NCBI GenBank assembly: GCA_038319625.1
Contig: JBBQDK010000075.1
Coordinates: 1 to 12,957, forward strand
Origin: JBBQDK01 sp038319625
GTDB lineage: Bacteria > Pseudomonadota > Gammaproteobacteria > JBBQDK01
Direction of reading: 5' to 3'
DNA length: 12,957 bases
A program made the position numbers and the translations under genes. The notes under the pieces were generated by a model. That model was not told the DNA's origin. It did no database searches and saw only the letters and a list, made by a program, of their open reading frames with translations. Positions 1-7,033 of this stretch are shown piece by piece; within the stretch, counting starts at the first letter, position 1; each line of letters opens with the position of its first letter.

Positions 1-861
1 GATGCGTGCTTCCAGTGGCGGATGTGACATGAACAGGCGCTTCAAGCCATGACCAATGCCGCCGGCAATCCCGAAGGCCGCCATTTGATCAGGCAAGGAT
101 GTGGTCGCGTGAGCCGACTGCAGCCGCTGCAGTGCCGCCACCATCTTGTCGCGGCCGGCCAGCCGTGCCCCGCCGGCGTCGGCACGGAACTCGCGCTGCC
201 GTGAGAACCACATGACGATGATACTGGCGAGAACGCCCAATACAACCTGTGCGATTATCGATGTGATCCAGAACGCCGGACCGTGACCGCGTTCTACCTT
301 GAATACCACGCGATCGACAAGATAGCCAATGATCCGTGAGAAGAAGATCACGAAGGTGTTCACTACGCCTTGTATCAGAGCCAGTGTCACCATGTCGCCG
401 TTGGCAACGTGGGATATCTCATGGCCGAGCACAGCTTCGATCTCGTCGCGCTTCATGCTGCCCAGCAAACCGGTGCTGACCGCGACCAGCGCGTTGTCAC
501 GACGCATGCCAGTGGCGAAGGCGTTCGGGTCGGGCGACTCGAATACCGCTACCTCGGGCATGCCGATACCAGCCTGTTGCGCCAGTTGCCGCACCGTACC
601 GACCAGCCATGCCTCGACCTCGGTACGGGGTTGCTCGATGACCTGCGCACCCATCATGCGCTTGGCCGACCATTTGGAGATGGCCAGGGAGATAAACGAG
701 CCCCCCATGCCGAACACGGCGGAAAATATCAGCAGCGCATTGTAATCGAGGCCGCTGCCCTGGGCATCGAGGATACGGTCAACTCCCAGCACCTTCAGGA
801 CAATGCCAAGCACCAACATGACAGCGATATTGGTGACCAGAAACAGGAATATACGCTTCAT
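1..861 (-). CDS. htpX: HtpX membrane zinc metalloprotease (3'-truncated by window edge)
   Basis: HtpX is an M48-family inner-membrane zinc endopeptidase that cuts misfolded membrane proteins on the cytoplasmic side, alongside FtsH. The frame stays open from ATG 861 to the window edge: 287 residues, against about 293 in E. coli, so only the last few residues are missing. Hydrophobic segments lie near residues 4-26, 40-60, 155-181 and 197-219. The zinc motif HEISH is at 147-151 (H147, H151, catalytic E148), and the third ligand is probably E224 in SRQREFRAD. The segment PNAFATG (112-118) is also typical of the family. A Shine-Dalgarno AAGG at 872-875 lies 10 nt upstream of the start. The gene sits 96 nt downstream of greA on the same strand with its own heat-shock-type promoter in the gap. 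In Pseudomonas greA leads instead toward yhbY-rrmJ-ftsH. The identification is secure. Confidence 0.97.
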   Translation of the reverse strand, partial: MKRIFLFLVTNIAVMLVLGIVLKVLGVDRILDAQGSGLDYNALLIFSAVFGMGGSFISLAISKWSAKRMMGAQVIEQPRTEVEAWLVGTVRQLAQQAGIGMPEVAVFESPDPNAFATGMRRDNALVAVSTGLLGSMKRDEIEAVLGHEISHVANGDMVTLALIQGVVNTFVIFFSRIIGYLVDRVVFKVERGHGPAFWITSIIAQVVLGVLASIIVMWFSRQREFRADAGGARLAGRDKMVAALQRLQSAHATTSLPDQMAAFGIAGGIGHGLKRLFMSHPPLEARI

Positions 862-897
862 AGAGCCAATACCTTACTCATGGCAGACATCTACTTG

Positions 898-923
898 ATG
901 GGGGCGACCCGCGATTGTTTCAA
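898..923 (-). promoter_or_regulatory. sigma-32 (RpoH) type promoter for htpX
   Basis: On the minus strand TTGAAA (918-923), a 14-bp spacer and CCCCAT (898-903) match the RpoH consensus CTTGAAA / CCCCAT in both core hexamers. Transcription would start near 890, giving a leader of about 30 nt that contains the htpX Shine-Dalgarno. E. coli htpX is known to be heat inducible through sigma-32, so the assignment fits the gene. The promoter lies wholly in the greA-htpX gap. No start-site data are available. Confidence 0.72.
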
Positions 924-957
924 TGGTGCGCAAGCCGATAGGGCTGGCGCTGCAGCG

Positions 958-1434
958 CTAGATGTAAAGCACTTCCACAATCTCGAACTCCCGCCCTCCA
1001 CCCGGGGTCGCCACCGAGGCCACATCACCCTCCATCTTGCCAATCAAGGCCCGGGCGATCGGTGAGTTGACCGAGATCATTCCGGATTTGATGTCGGCCT
1101 CGTCCTCGCCGACGATCTGATAGGTAACTTCCTCACCGCTGTCTTCATCCGTGATTTTCACCGTGGCGCCGAACACCACCTTGCCGCTGGCATTGAGCGT
1201 GGTCACATCGATGATATGCGCATGTGACAGCTTGCCTTCAATATCCGCGATGCGCCCCTCGACGAAACTTTGCTGTTCCTTGGCGGCGTGATATTCGGCA
1301 TTTTCTTTCAGATCGCCGTGCGCACGCGCTTCGGCAATGGCGGCGGTGATACGCGGCCGCTCGACGAACTTCAGATTATTGAGCTCAAGGCGCAATTTTT
1401 CTGCGCCACGGATGGTCAACGGGACTTTGCTCAT
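958..1434 (-). CDS. greA: Transcription elongation factor GreA
   Basis: GreA inserts its N-terminal coiled coil into the secondary channel of RNA polymerase and stimulates cleavage of backtracked transcripts. The product has 158 residues, the same as E. coli GreA. The acidic coiled-coil tip is seen as GDLKENAEYHAAKE, with D41 and E44 the residues that act on the polymerase Mg2+. The C-terminal FKBP-like domain carries ISVNSPIARALIGK and TPGGGREFEI. The start codon overlaps the carB stop in an ATGA arrangement (1431-1434), and AAGGA at 1444-1448, inside carB, lies 9 nt upstream, so greA is probably translated together with carB. No intrinsic terminator with a U-run follows it; the 3' end has only a short GCGCTGCAGCGC palindrome. 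Confidence 0.98.
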   Translation of the reverse strand: MSKVPLTIRGAEKLRLELNNLKFVERPRITAAIAEARAHGDLKENAEYHAAKEQQSFVEGRIADIEGKLSHAHIIDVTTLNASGKVVFGATVKITDEDSGEEVTYQIVGEDEADIKSGMISVNSPIARALIGKMEGDVASVATPGGGREFEIVEVLYI

Positions 1435-4400
1435 ACGGATAGTTCCTTGTGCAGGTCCTGCAGGCTATTGACTGTAGCGGAATCCAGATAGCCAAGCGCC
1501 AGACAGGTGGCCTTGGCGCCAGCCAGCGTGGTTGTATAGCTGACCTTGTGCTGCAAGGCGGCACGACGGATTTCGTAGGAATCGGCGATAGCTTGTTTAC
1601 CTTCGATGGTATTGACGATGAAGCCGACTTCGTCGTTCTTGATCATGTCGACAATATTCGGACGCCCTTCGGTGAATTTGTTGACGCGTACACAGGCCAG
1701 CCCCTCATCCTCTAGAACTGCGGCTGTGCCGCGTGTGGCCAGTATTTCGAATCCCAGCGCGATCAGGTCACGTGCGACATCGACGGCACGTCTTTTCTCG
1801 ACATCGCGCACGCTGATAAACACCTTGCCGGTGCGCGGCAGCCATACGCCGGCACCGAGTTGCGCCTTGGCGAAGGCCTCGCCGAAGCTGCGCCCGACAC
1901 CCATCACTTCGCCGGTGGATTTCATTTCCGGGCCGAGCAAAGGATCGACACCGGGGAACTTGACGAACGGAAATACCGCTTCTTTCACCGAGTAGTATCC
2001 GGGGATGCGTTCGCGGGTCACGCCCTGCATCGCCAGTGTATTGCCCACCATGCAGCGCGCGGCGATCTTGGCCAGTTGATACCCGGTTGCCTTGGAGACG
2101 AACGGCACAGTGCGCGATGCGCGCGGATTCACTTCCAGCACATAGATATCATTGCCCTGGATGGCGAACTGCGTATTCATAAGACCGATCACGCCGAGAC
2201 CGCGCGCCATTTTCTGAATTTGCTCCCGCATGCGATCCTGCAATTCAGCACTCAGGGTATACGGCGGCAGCGAACATGCCGAATCGCCGGAGTGTACGCC
2301 AGCCTGTTCGATGTGCTCCATGATGCCACCGATCAACACTTGCTCGCCATCGGCGAGTGCGTCCACGTCGACTTCCACGGCATCGTCGAGGAAGCGGTCC
2401 AGCAGCACTGGCGAGTCATTGGAGACCTGCACGGCCTCGCGCATGTAACGGCGCAGATCCTCTTCCTGATGGACGATCTCCATGGCACGCCCGCCCAGCA
2501 CATAGGAAGGACGCACCACCAGCGGATAGCCGATCTCGCGCGCCAGTATTACGGCCTGCTCGGGATCGCGTGCCGTGCGGTTTGGCGGTTGCTTGAGGCC
2601 GAGTTCCTCGATCAGTTTCTGGAAACGCTCGCGGTCTTCGGCCAGATCGATGCAATCCGGCGTAGTGCCAATGATAGGCGCACCATTGGCTTCGAGATCG
2701 CGCGCCAGCTTCAGCGGCGTCTGACCGCCGAACTGCACGATCACACCCTTGGGATTTTCTTTATGAAGAATCTCCAGCACGTCTTCGAGCGTCAAGGGCT
2801 CGAAATACAGACGATCGGAGGTGTCGTAATCGGTGGAGACGGTCTCGGGATTGCAGTTGACCATAATGGTCTCGTAACCGTCCTCGCGCAGCGCCAGCGC
2901 GGCATGCACGCAACAGTAATCAAACTCGATGCCCTGGCCAATACGGTTGGGCCCACCGCCCAGCACTACAATTTTGTCGCGAGAGGTCGGTGCCGATTCG
3001 CATTCTTCTTCGTAGGTCGAGTACATGTAGGCCGTGTTGGAAGCGAACTCGGCGGCGCAGGTGTCGACACGCTTGTAGACCGGGCGTATGCCGAGTTGAT
3101 GGCGCAGGCTACGCAACTCGCCTTCGCTGTTGCCGACCAGGCTGGCAAGACGTCTATCCGAAAAACCCTTGCGCTTGAGAGCGAACATACGCTGGGCCGT
3201 GAGCGCCGTCACGCCCTGCTCGCGCACGTCCGCCTCGATACCGACCAACTCTTCGATCTGCGCCAGAAACCACGGATCGATGTACGACAGTTCATGCACC
3301 TGTTCCAGCGTCATGCCGGCGCGGAAGGCGTCGGCCACATACCAGATGCGTTCCGCACCCGGCACCAGCAGTTCGTTGCGAATTCTGCCCATGGCGTCTT
3401 CGTCGTCGGGATCGATCTTTTCGTTCAGACCATCGGTGCCGATTTCCAGTCCGCGCAATGCCTTTTGCAAGGATTCCTGGAAGGTACGGCCGATGGCCAT
3501 TACCTCGCCGACGGATTTCATCTGCGTGGTAAGGCGCGCATCGGCACGCGGGAATTTCTCAAAAGTAAAGCGCGGCACCTTGGTGACCACGTAGTCGATG
3601 GTAGGCTCGAAGGACGCCGGTGTCGCACCGCCGGTGATCTCGTTCCTGAGTTCATCAAGCGTGTAACCGATGGCCAGCTTGGCGGCGATCTTGGCGATGG
3701 GGAACCCGGTGGCCTTGGAGGCCAGCGCCGAAGAACGTGACACGCGCGGGTTCATTTCGATGATGGTCATCTGGCCGTTGGCCGGATTGATGGCGAACTG
3801 CACGTTCGAACCGCCGGTCTCGACGCCGATCTTGCGCAACACCGCCAGCGAGGCGTTGCGCATAATCTGGTATTCCTTGTCAGTGAGTGTCTGCGCCGGC
3901 GCTACCGTGATAGAGTCACCGGTGTGCACACCCATCGGGTCGAAGTTTTCGATGGAACAGATGATGATGCAGTTGTCGGCGCGGTCACGCACGACCTCCA
4001 TCTCGTATTCCTTCCAGCCCAGCACCGACTCTTCGATAAGCAGCTCGCTGGTCGGTGACAGATCCAGGCCGCGCTCGCAGATCTCGATGAATTCCTCGCG
4101 GTTGTAGGCAATACCGCCGCCACTGCCGCCCATGGTGAAGGACGGCCGGATCACGGTCGGGAAGCCGACCTGAGCCTGCACCTGCAACGCCTCTTCCATG
4201 CTGTGGGCGATGGCGGCACGCGGCGTCTTCAGACCGATCTGGTGCATGGCCTTGCGGAAGCGCTCGCGGTCCTCAGCCATGTCGATGGCATCACGCGAGG
4301 CACCGATCATCTCCACGCCGTATTTCTCCAGTACACCTTCACGTACCAGATCAAGGGCGGTGTTGAGCGCCGTCTGTCCGCCCATGGTGGGCAGCAAGGC

Positions 4401-4652
4401 ATCAGGACGCTCCTTTTCGATGATGTGTTCCAGTGTGCGCCAGTGGATGGGCTCGATGTAGATGGCATCGGCCATTTCCGGATCGGTCATGATGGTGGCC
4501 GGATTGGAATTGACCAGGATGACGCGATAGCCCTCCTCGCGCAGCGCCTTACAGGCTTGCGCGCCGGAGTAATCGAACTCGCAGGCCTGACCGATGACGA
4601 TCGGGCCGGCGCCGATGATCATGACGCTTTTTATGTCGGTACGTTTTGGCAT
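1431..4652 (-). CDS. carB: Carbamoyl-phosphate synthase large subunit
   Basis: CarB uses ammonia channelled from CarA, bicarbonate and two ATP to make carbamoyl phosphate for pyrimidine and arginine synthesis. It has 1073 residues, exactly the E. coli length. The first ATP-grasp half (about 1-400) shows R129, R169, E215, Q285, E299 and N301 at E. coli numbering. An oligomerisation region follows (about 400-550), then the second ATP-grasp half (about 550-935) with VLEVNPRASRTVPF. The C-terminal MGS-fold allosteric domain (about 936-1073) binds UMP and ornithine in E. coli; T1042 is present. The start MPKRTDIKS matches E. coli. Unusually, no purine-rich ribosome site precedes the ATG: the upstream bases are CTTTCCTCCATCTG. 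A small open frame ends 6 nt before the start. The 3' end overlaps greA by 4 nt. Confidence 0.99.
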   Translation of the reverse strand: MPKRTDIKSVMIIGAGPIVIGQACEFDYSGAQACKALREEGYRVILVNSNPATIMTDPEMADAIYIEPIHWRTLEHIIEKERPDALLPTMGGQTALNTALDLVREGVLEKYGVEMIGASRDAIDMAEDRERFRKAMHQIGLKTPRAAIAHSMEEALQVQAQVGFPTVIRPSFTMGGSGGGIAYNREEFIEICERGLDLSPTSELLIEESVLGWKEYEMEVVRDRADNCIIICSIENFDPMGVHTGDSITVAPAQTLTDKEYQIMRNASLAVLRKIGVETGGSNVQFAINPANGQMTIIEMNPRVSRSSALASKATGFPIAKIAAKLAIGYTLDELRNEITGGATPASFEPTIDYVVTKVPRFTFEKFPRADARLTTQMKSVGEVMAIGRTFQESLQKALRGLEIGTDGLNEKIDPDDEDAMGRIRNELLVPGAERIWYVADAFRAGMTLEQVHELSYIDPWFLAQIEELVGIEADVREQGVTALTAQRMFALKRKGFSDRRLASLVGNSEGELRSLRHQLGIRPVYKRVDTCAAEFASNTAYMYSTYEEECESAPTSRDKIVVLGGGPNRIGQGIEFDYCCVHAALALREDGYETIMVNCNPETVSTDYDTSDRLYFEPLTLEDVLEILHKENPKGVIVQFGGQTPLKLARDLEANGAPIIGTTPDCIDLAEDRERFQKLIEELGLKQPPNRTARDPEQAVILAREIGYPLVVRPSYVLGGRAMEIVHQEEDLRRYMREAVQVSNDSPVLLDRFLDDAVEVDVDALADGEQVLIGGIMEHIEQAGVHSGDSACSLPPYTLSAELQDRMREQIQKMARGLGVIGLMNTQFAIQGNDIYVLEVNPRASRTVPFVSKATGYQLAKIAARCMVGNTLAMQGVTRERIPGYYSVKEAVFPFVKFPGVDPLLGPEMKSTGEVMGVGRSFGEAFAKAQLGAGVWLPRTGKVFISVRDVEKRRAVDVARDLIALGFEILATRGTAAVLEDEGLACVRVNKFTEGRPNIVDMIKNDEVGFIVNTIEGKQAIADSYEIRRAALQHKVSYTTTLAGAKATCLALGYLDSATVNSLQDLHKELSV

Positions 4653-4658
4653 ATAAAT

Positions 4659-4718
4659 TCAGATGGAGGAAAGATAAAAGAGGAGAGATAAAAGTCGCGT
4701 TTCGGCACTACGCCGCAT
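4659..4718 (-). CDS. Possible small leader ORF coupling carA to carB
   Basis: This 19-codon open frame in the carA-carB gap starts at ATG 4718; another in-frame ATG at 4724 would add two residues. GAGG at 4725-4728 lies 6 nt before the inner ATG, a good Shine-Dalgarno placement. The frame ends at TGA 4659-4661, only 6 nt before the carB ATG, which has no ribosome site of its own, so termination here could deliver ribosomes to carB. The peptide begins with two arginines and becomes rich in Leu, Ser and Phe. It resembles no family I know. Much of it is encoded by one arm of the surrounding inverted repeat, so it may be a by-product of that repeat rather than a selected peptide. Confidence 0.3.
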   Translation of the reverse strand: MRRSAETRLLSLLFYLSSI

Positions 4719-4759
4719 ATCCATCCTCGCTATTCTTTTATTTTTCATCTTTTATCTTT
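4670..4759. repeat. 25-bp imperfect inverted repeat spanning the carA-carB junction
   Basis: The arms are 4670-4694 and 4735-4759. They match at 22 of 25 positions and include an uninterrupted 11-bp match (AAAGATAAAAG at 4670-4680 with CTTTTATCTTT at 4749-4759). The 40-nt loop holds a smaller hairpin, CGGC-ACTAC-GCCG (4703-4715). The carA stop codon (4745-4747) lies inside one arm, and carB starts 18 nt beyond the other. No long U-run follows on the transcript, so an intrinsic terminator is unlikely. The AG/CT-skewed composition differs from the flanking genes and suggests an inserted palindromic repeat, possibly acting on mRNA folding or differential CarA/CarB expression. Confidence 0.8.
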
Positions 4760-5875
4760 AATCTCTTCAATAAATCGATCGAACAGCGGCGATACGTCGT
4801 GCGGACCCGGGCTCGCCTCAGGGTGACCCTGAAAGCTGAATACCGGGAGGTCGCTGTGGGAAATGCCTTGCAGTGAACCGTCGAACAGGGAACGGTGGGT
4901 GGCCCTCAATGTTTCAGGCAAGGTTGCTTCATCCACCGCGAAGCCGTGGTTCTGGCTGCTGATCATGACGCGGCCGGAGACCAGATCCTGTACCGGATGG
5001 TTGGCGCCGTGATGACCGAATTTCATTTTCAGCGTCCTGGCGCCGCTGGCCAAGCCCAGCAGCTGGTGGCCCAGACAAATACCGAACACCGGGATACCGG
5101 TTTCCATCAAGGTGCGGGTGGCGCTGATCGCATAGTCACAGGCCTCGGGATCGCCGGGGCCGTTGGACAGGAAGATACCATCGGGCTGCAATGCCAGCGC
5201 CTGCCCGGCGGGTGTTTGTGCCGGCAGCACGGTGATGCGACAGCCCCGTTCGGCGAGCATGCGCAGGATATTGCGCTTTATCCCGTAATCATAAGCGACC
5301 ACGTGATAGCACGTCTCTGCAGCGCGATCGACATGGCCGTTTTCCAATTGCCAGACGCCCTCGGTCCATTCATAGGATTTGGCGGTGCTAACCACTTTTG
5401 CCAAATCCATGCCCTTGAGACCCGGGAAGGCGCGGGCTGCGGCCAGTGCAGCGATTTCATCGATGGCGTCTCCAGCCATGATACAGCCGTTCTGGGCACC
5501 TTTTTCGCGCAGAATGCGGGTCAGACGGCGGGTATCGATGCCGGCGATGCCGACCACCTTGTGTTCGCGCAAGTAGTCGTCCAGATTGGAGCGGCAACGC
5601 CAGTTGCTGGCCACCGGCGGCAGATCCCGGATCACCAGGCCGCTGGCATGAATACGTGCCGACTCCTCGTCCTCCGTGTTGACGCCGGTATTGCCGATGT
5701 GCGGATAGGTCAGGGTGACGATCTGCCGACAATAGGATGGGTCAGTGAGGATTTCCTGATAACCGGTCATGGCAGTATTGAACACTACCTCGCCACTGGT
5801 CAGTCCGGCGGCACCAATGGCCACGCCCCGGAACAGGCTACCGTCCTCCAGGGCCAACAGGGCTGACATGCTCAA
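4745..5875 (-). CDS. carA: Carbamoyl-phosphate synthase small (glutaminase) subunit
   Basis: CarA hydrolyses glutamine and feeds ammonia to CarB. The N-terminal CPSase small-chain domain occupies about residues 1-150, with GEVVFNTAMTGYQE near 28-41. The class I glutamine amidotransferase domain occupies about 190-370, with the nucleophile C267 in GICLGHQLL and the His/Glu pair H351 and E353 in GHPEASPGPHD. With a TTG start at 5875 the product is 376 residues, and its N-terminus (MSMSALLALEDG) aligns residue for residue with E. coli MIKSALLVLEDG. GGAGGT (5880-5885) is 4 nt from this TTG and 10 nt from an in-frame ATG at 5869, so either may be used. The last five codons and the stop are part of an inverted repeat. 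A leader of about 85 nt with a strong hairpin precedes the gene. Confidence 0.98.
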   Translation of the reverse strand: MSMSALLALEDGSLFRGVAIGAAGLTSGEVVFNTAMTGYQEILTDPSYCRQIVTLTYPHIGNTGVNTEDEESARIHASGLVIRDLPPVASNWRCRSNLDDYLREHKVVGIAGIDTRRLTRILREKGAQNGCIMAGDAIDEIAALAAARAFPGLKGMDLAKVVSTAKSYEWTEGVWQLENGHVDRAAETCYHVVAYDYGIKRNILRMLAERGCRITVLPAQTPAGQALALQPDGIFLSNGPGDPEACDYAISATRTLMETGIPVFGICLGHQLLGLASGARTLKMKFGHHGANHPVQDLVSGRVMISSQNHGFAVDEATLPETLRATHRSLFDGSLQGISHSDLPVFSFQGHPEASPGPHDVSPLFDRFIEEIKDKR

Positions 5876-5898
5876 ACTGACCTCCGCAAGATGTGCAA

Positions 5899-5929
5899 AG
5901 CGGGAAGCAGCCTGGGGGCACTTCCCGCT
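5899..5929 (-). promoter_or_regulatory. Hairpin in the carA leader, candidate attenuator or UTR structure
   Basis: AGCGGGAAG (5899-5907) and CTTCCCGCT (5921-5929) form a perfect 9-bp stem around a 13-nt loop, and GCC/GGC within the loop can extend the stem. It lies between the predicted carA promoter and the GGAGGT ribosome site, 24 nt upstream of the TTG start. On the carA transcript the downstream side reads TTTGCACATCTT, which is not a proper U-tract. It is therefore at best a weak terminator and could instead affect pausing, stability or translation. Confidence 0.5.
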
Positions 5930-5965
5930 CGATCACGCAATTTGGGTTACGTGGAATAGGTGCGT

Positions 5966-5971
5966 ATTCTA
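5966..5971 (-). promoter_or_regulatory. Probable sigma-70 -10 box for carAB-greA
   Basis: TAGAAT on the minus strand (5 of 6 to TATAAT), in the context GCAGTAGAATACGC, is the best -10 candidate in the dapB-carA gap. Transcription would start near 5959, about 84 nt before the carA start. No good -35 lies at 16-18 bp (TTCCTG at 17 bp), so the promoter may depend on an activator. I found no clear ArgR box pair around it. Confidence 0.45.
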
Positions 5972-6061
5972 CTGCAATCGGGGGCCTACAGGAAAGCCAA
6001 ATGGCCGGTTATTTGAGCCGCTTGTGGCACTTGTAGCTCTCCACCGCGTACGCCTGCCGCA

Positions 6062-6871
6062 CTACCCGCCCTTGAGATTCAGTACATCCTGCATATCGAA
6101 CAGACCCTGTTCATGTGCCATCAGCCAGCCCGCCGCGCGCAGCGCGCCATTGGCGAAGGTCAGGCGACTGGAGGCTTTGTGGGTGATCTCGATGCGCTCA
6201 CCGGCGCCGGCGAACAGCACGGTGTGGTCGCCGACGATGTCGCCGGCGCGAATGGTGGCGAAGCCGATGGTCTTGCGGTCGCGTTCCCCGGTCACACCTT
6301 CGCGGCCGTAGATGGCGCAGTCCTTGAGGTCGCGGCCCAGAGCCTTGGCAACCACCTCGCCCATGCGCAGCGCAGTACCTGAGGGTGCATCCACCTTGTG
6401 GCGGTGATGCGCCTCGATGACTTCGATATCGACCTCATCGCCAAGCACACGTGCCGCGAGATCCAGCAACTTGAAGCACAAGTTCACGCCGACGCTCATA
6501 TTGGGAGCAAATACGATGCCGATATCACGGGATGCGGCGGTGATCTCTTCACGTTGTTCCGGGCTGAAGCCGGTAGTGCCGATCACCAAACGTTTGCCGG
6601 CCTGGCGGCAGATGGCCAAATGCGCCAGCGTGGCCTCGGGACGGGTGAAGTCGATGAGCACGTCGAAATCGGCACAGTGCGACGCGACATCGCTCGCCAG
6701 CTTTAACCCTAACCGTCCCACACCGGCGATTTCTCCAACATCACTACCAAGCGCTGTGCAGCCGCCATGATCAAATGCCGCGGTGAGTTGCACATCCTTA
6801 CTCTGTGTGCAGGCCTCGATCAAGGCCTTGCCCATGCGGCCGGTGGTACCGGCAATTGCAATTCGGGTCAT
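6062..6871 (-). CDS. dapB: 4-hydroxy-tetrahydrodipicolinate reductase
   Basis: DapB reduces the DapA product with NAD(P)H in the lysine and meso-diaminopimelate pathway, in the cytoplasm. The product has 269 residues against 273 in E. coli. The N-terminal Rossmann fold begins with IAIAGTTGRMGK (4-15), and the nucleotide-site IGTTGF is at 97-102. The family signature EAHHRHKVDAPSGTA covers 153-167, with catalytic H155 and K159 equivalent to E. coli H159 and K163. AAGGA at 6880-6884, 8 nt upstream, supports the ATG start. The gene lies between dnaJ and carA on the same strand, as in Pseudomonas. A weak sigma-70-like pair, TTCACT-N17-TATACC, can be read in the 162-nt upstream gap, so it may have its own promoter besides read-through from dnaJ. 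Confidence 0.98.
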   Translation of the reverse strand: MTRIAIAGTTGRMGKALIEACTQSKDVQLTAAFDHGGCTALGSDVGEIAGVGRLGLKLASDVASHCADFDVLIDFTRPEATLAHLAICRQAGKRLVIGTTGFSPEQREEITAASRDIGIVFAPNMSVGVNLCFKLLDLAARVLGDEVDIEVIEAHHRHKVDAPSGTALRMGEVVAKALGRDLKDCAIYGREGVTGERDRKTIGFATIRAGDIVGDHTVLFAGAGERIEITHKASSRLTFANGALRAAGWLMAHEQGLFDMQDVLNLKGG

Positions 6872-6898
6872 AGTGGAAGTCCTTCCGGGAATGCGGAG

Positions 6899-7028
6899 CG
6901 ATGAACGATGAATGGGGTATACGATATTTGCATCATGAAGTGAATCCCGATAATCACTTTAAGTTGTGTTGGCACAAGCCAGTCATTGCAACCCAAGCTT
7001 CCCGGATTGCGTCGTTCATCATTCATCG
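6899..7028. repeat. Inverted terminal repeats flanking the dapB-dnaJ spacer
   Basis: The 16-bp arms at 6899-6914 (CGATGAACGATGAATG) and 7013-7028 (CGTTCATCATTCATCG) are inverted copies with 14 of 16 matches. Each arm is itself a tandem GATGAA repeat. They enclose 98 bp of AT-richer DNA with no reading frame I can support. The right arm begins 5 bp past the dnaJ stop. The layout resembles a short non-autonomous element or a repeat-primed insertion, but I see no clear target-site duplication, and the arms could also simply base-pair in the transcript. Confidence 0.6.
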
Positions 7029-7033
7029 TTTCA

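Noticed and set aside
947..958. GCGCTGCAGCGC palindrome at the greA stop as a transcription terminator
   Set aside because: The stem is only 4 bp if a loop is allowed and no U-run follows, so termination cannot be supported.
1860..3740. A 626-codon open frame on the plus strand opposite carB
   Set aside because: It lies wholly antisense to an intact, colinear CarB. Its translation is rich in His, Arg, Gln and Gly without any recognisable domain, as expected for the complement of GC-biased codons.
5930..5990. ArgR box near the carA promoter
   Set aside because: AGAAT and ATTCC occur around the -10 box but with an 8-nt gap instead of the 4 nt of an ARG half-operator pair.
6912..6917. CCCCAT on the minus strand upstream of dapB as a sigma-32 -10
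   Set aside because: No TTGAAA-like hexamer lies 12-16 bp upstream (the bases at 14 bp are CATGAT), and dapB is not a heat-shock gene.
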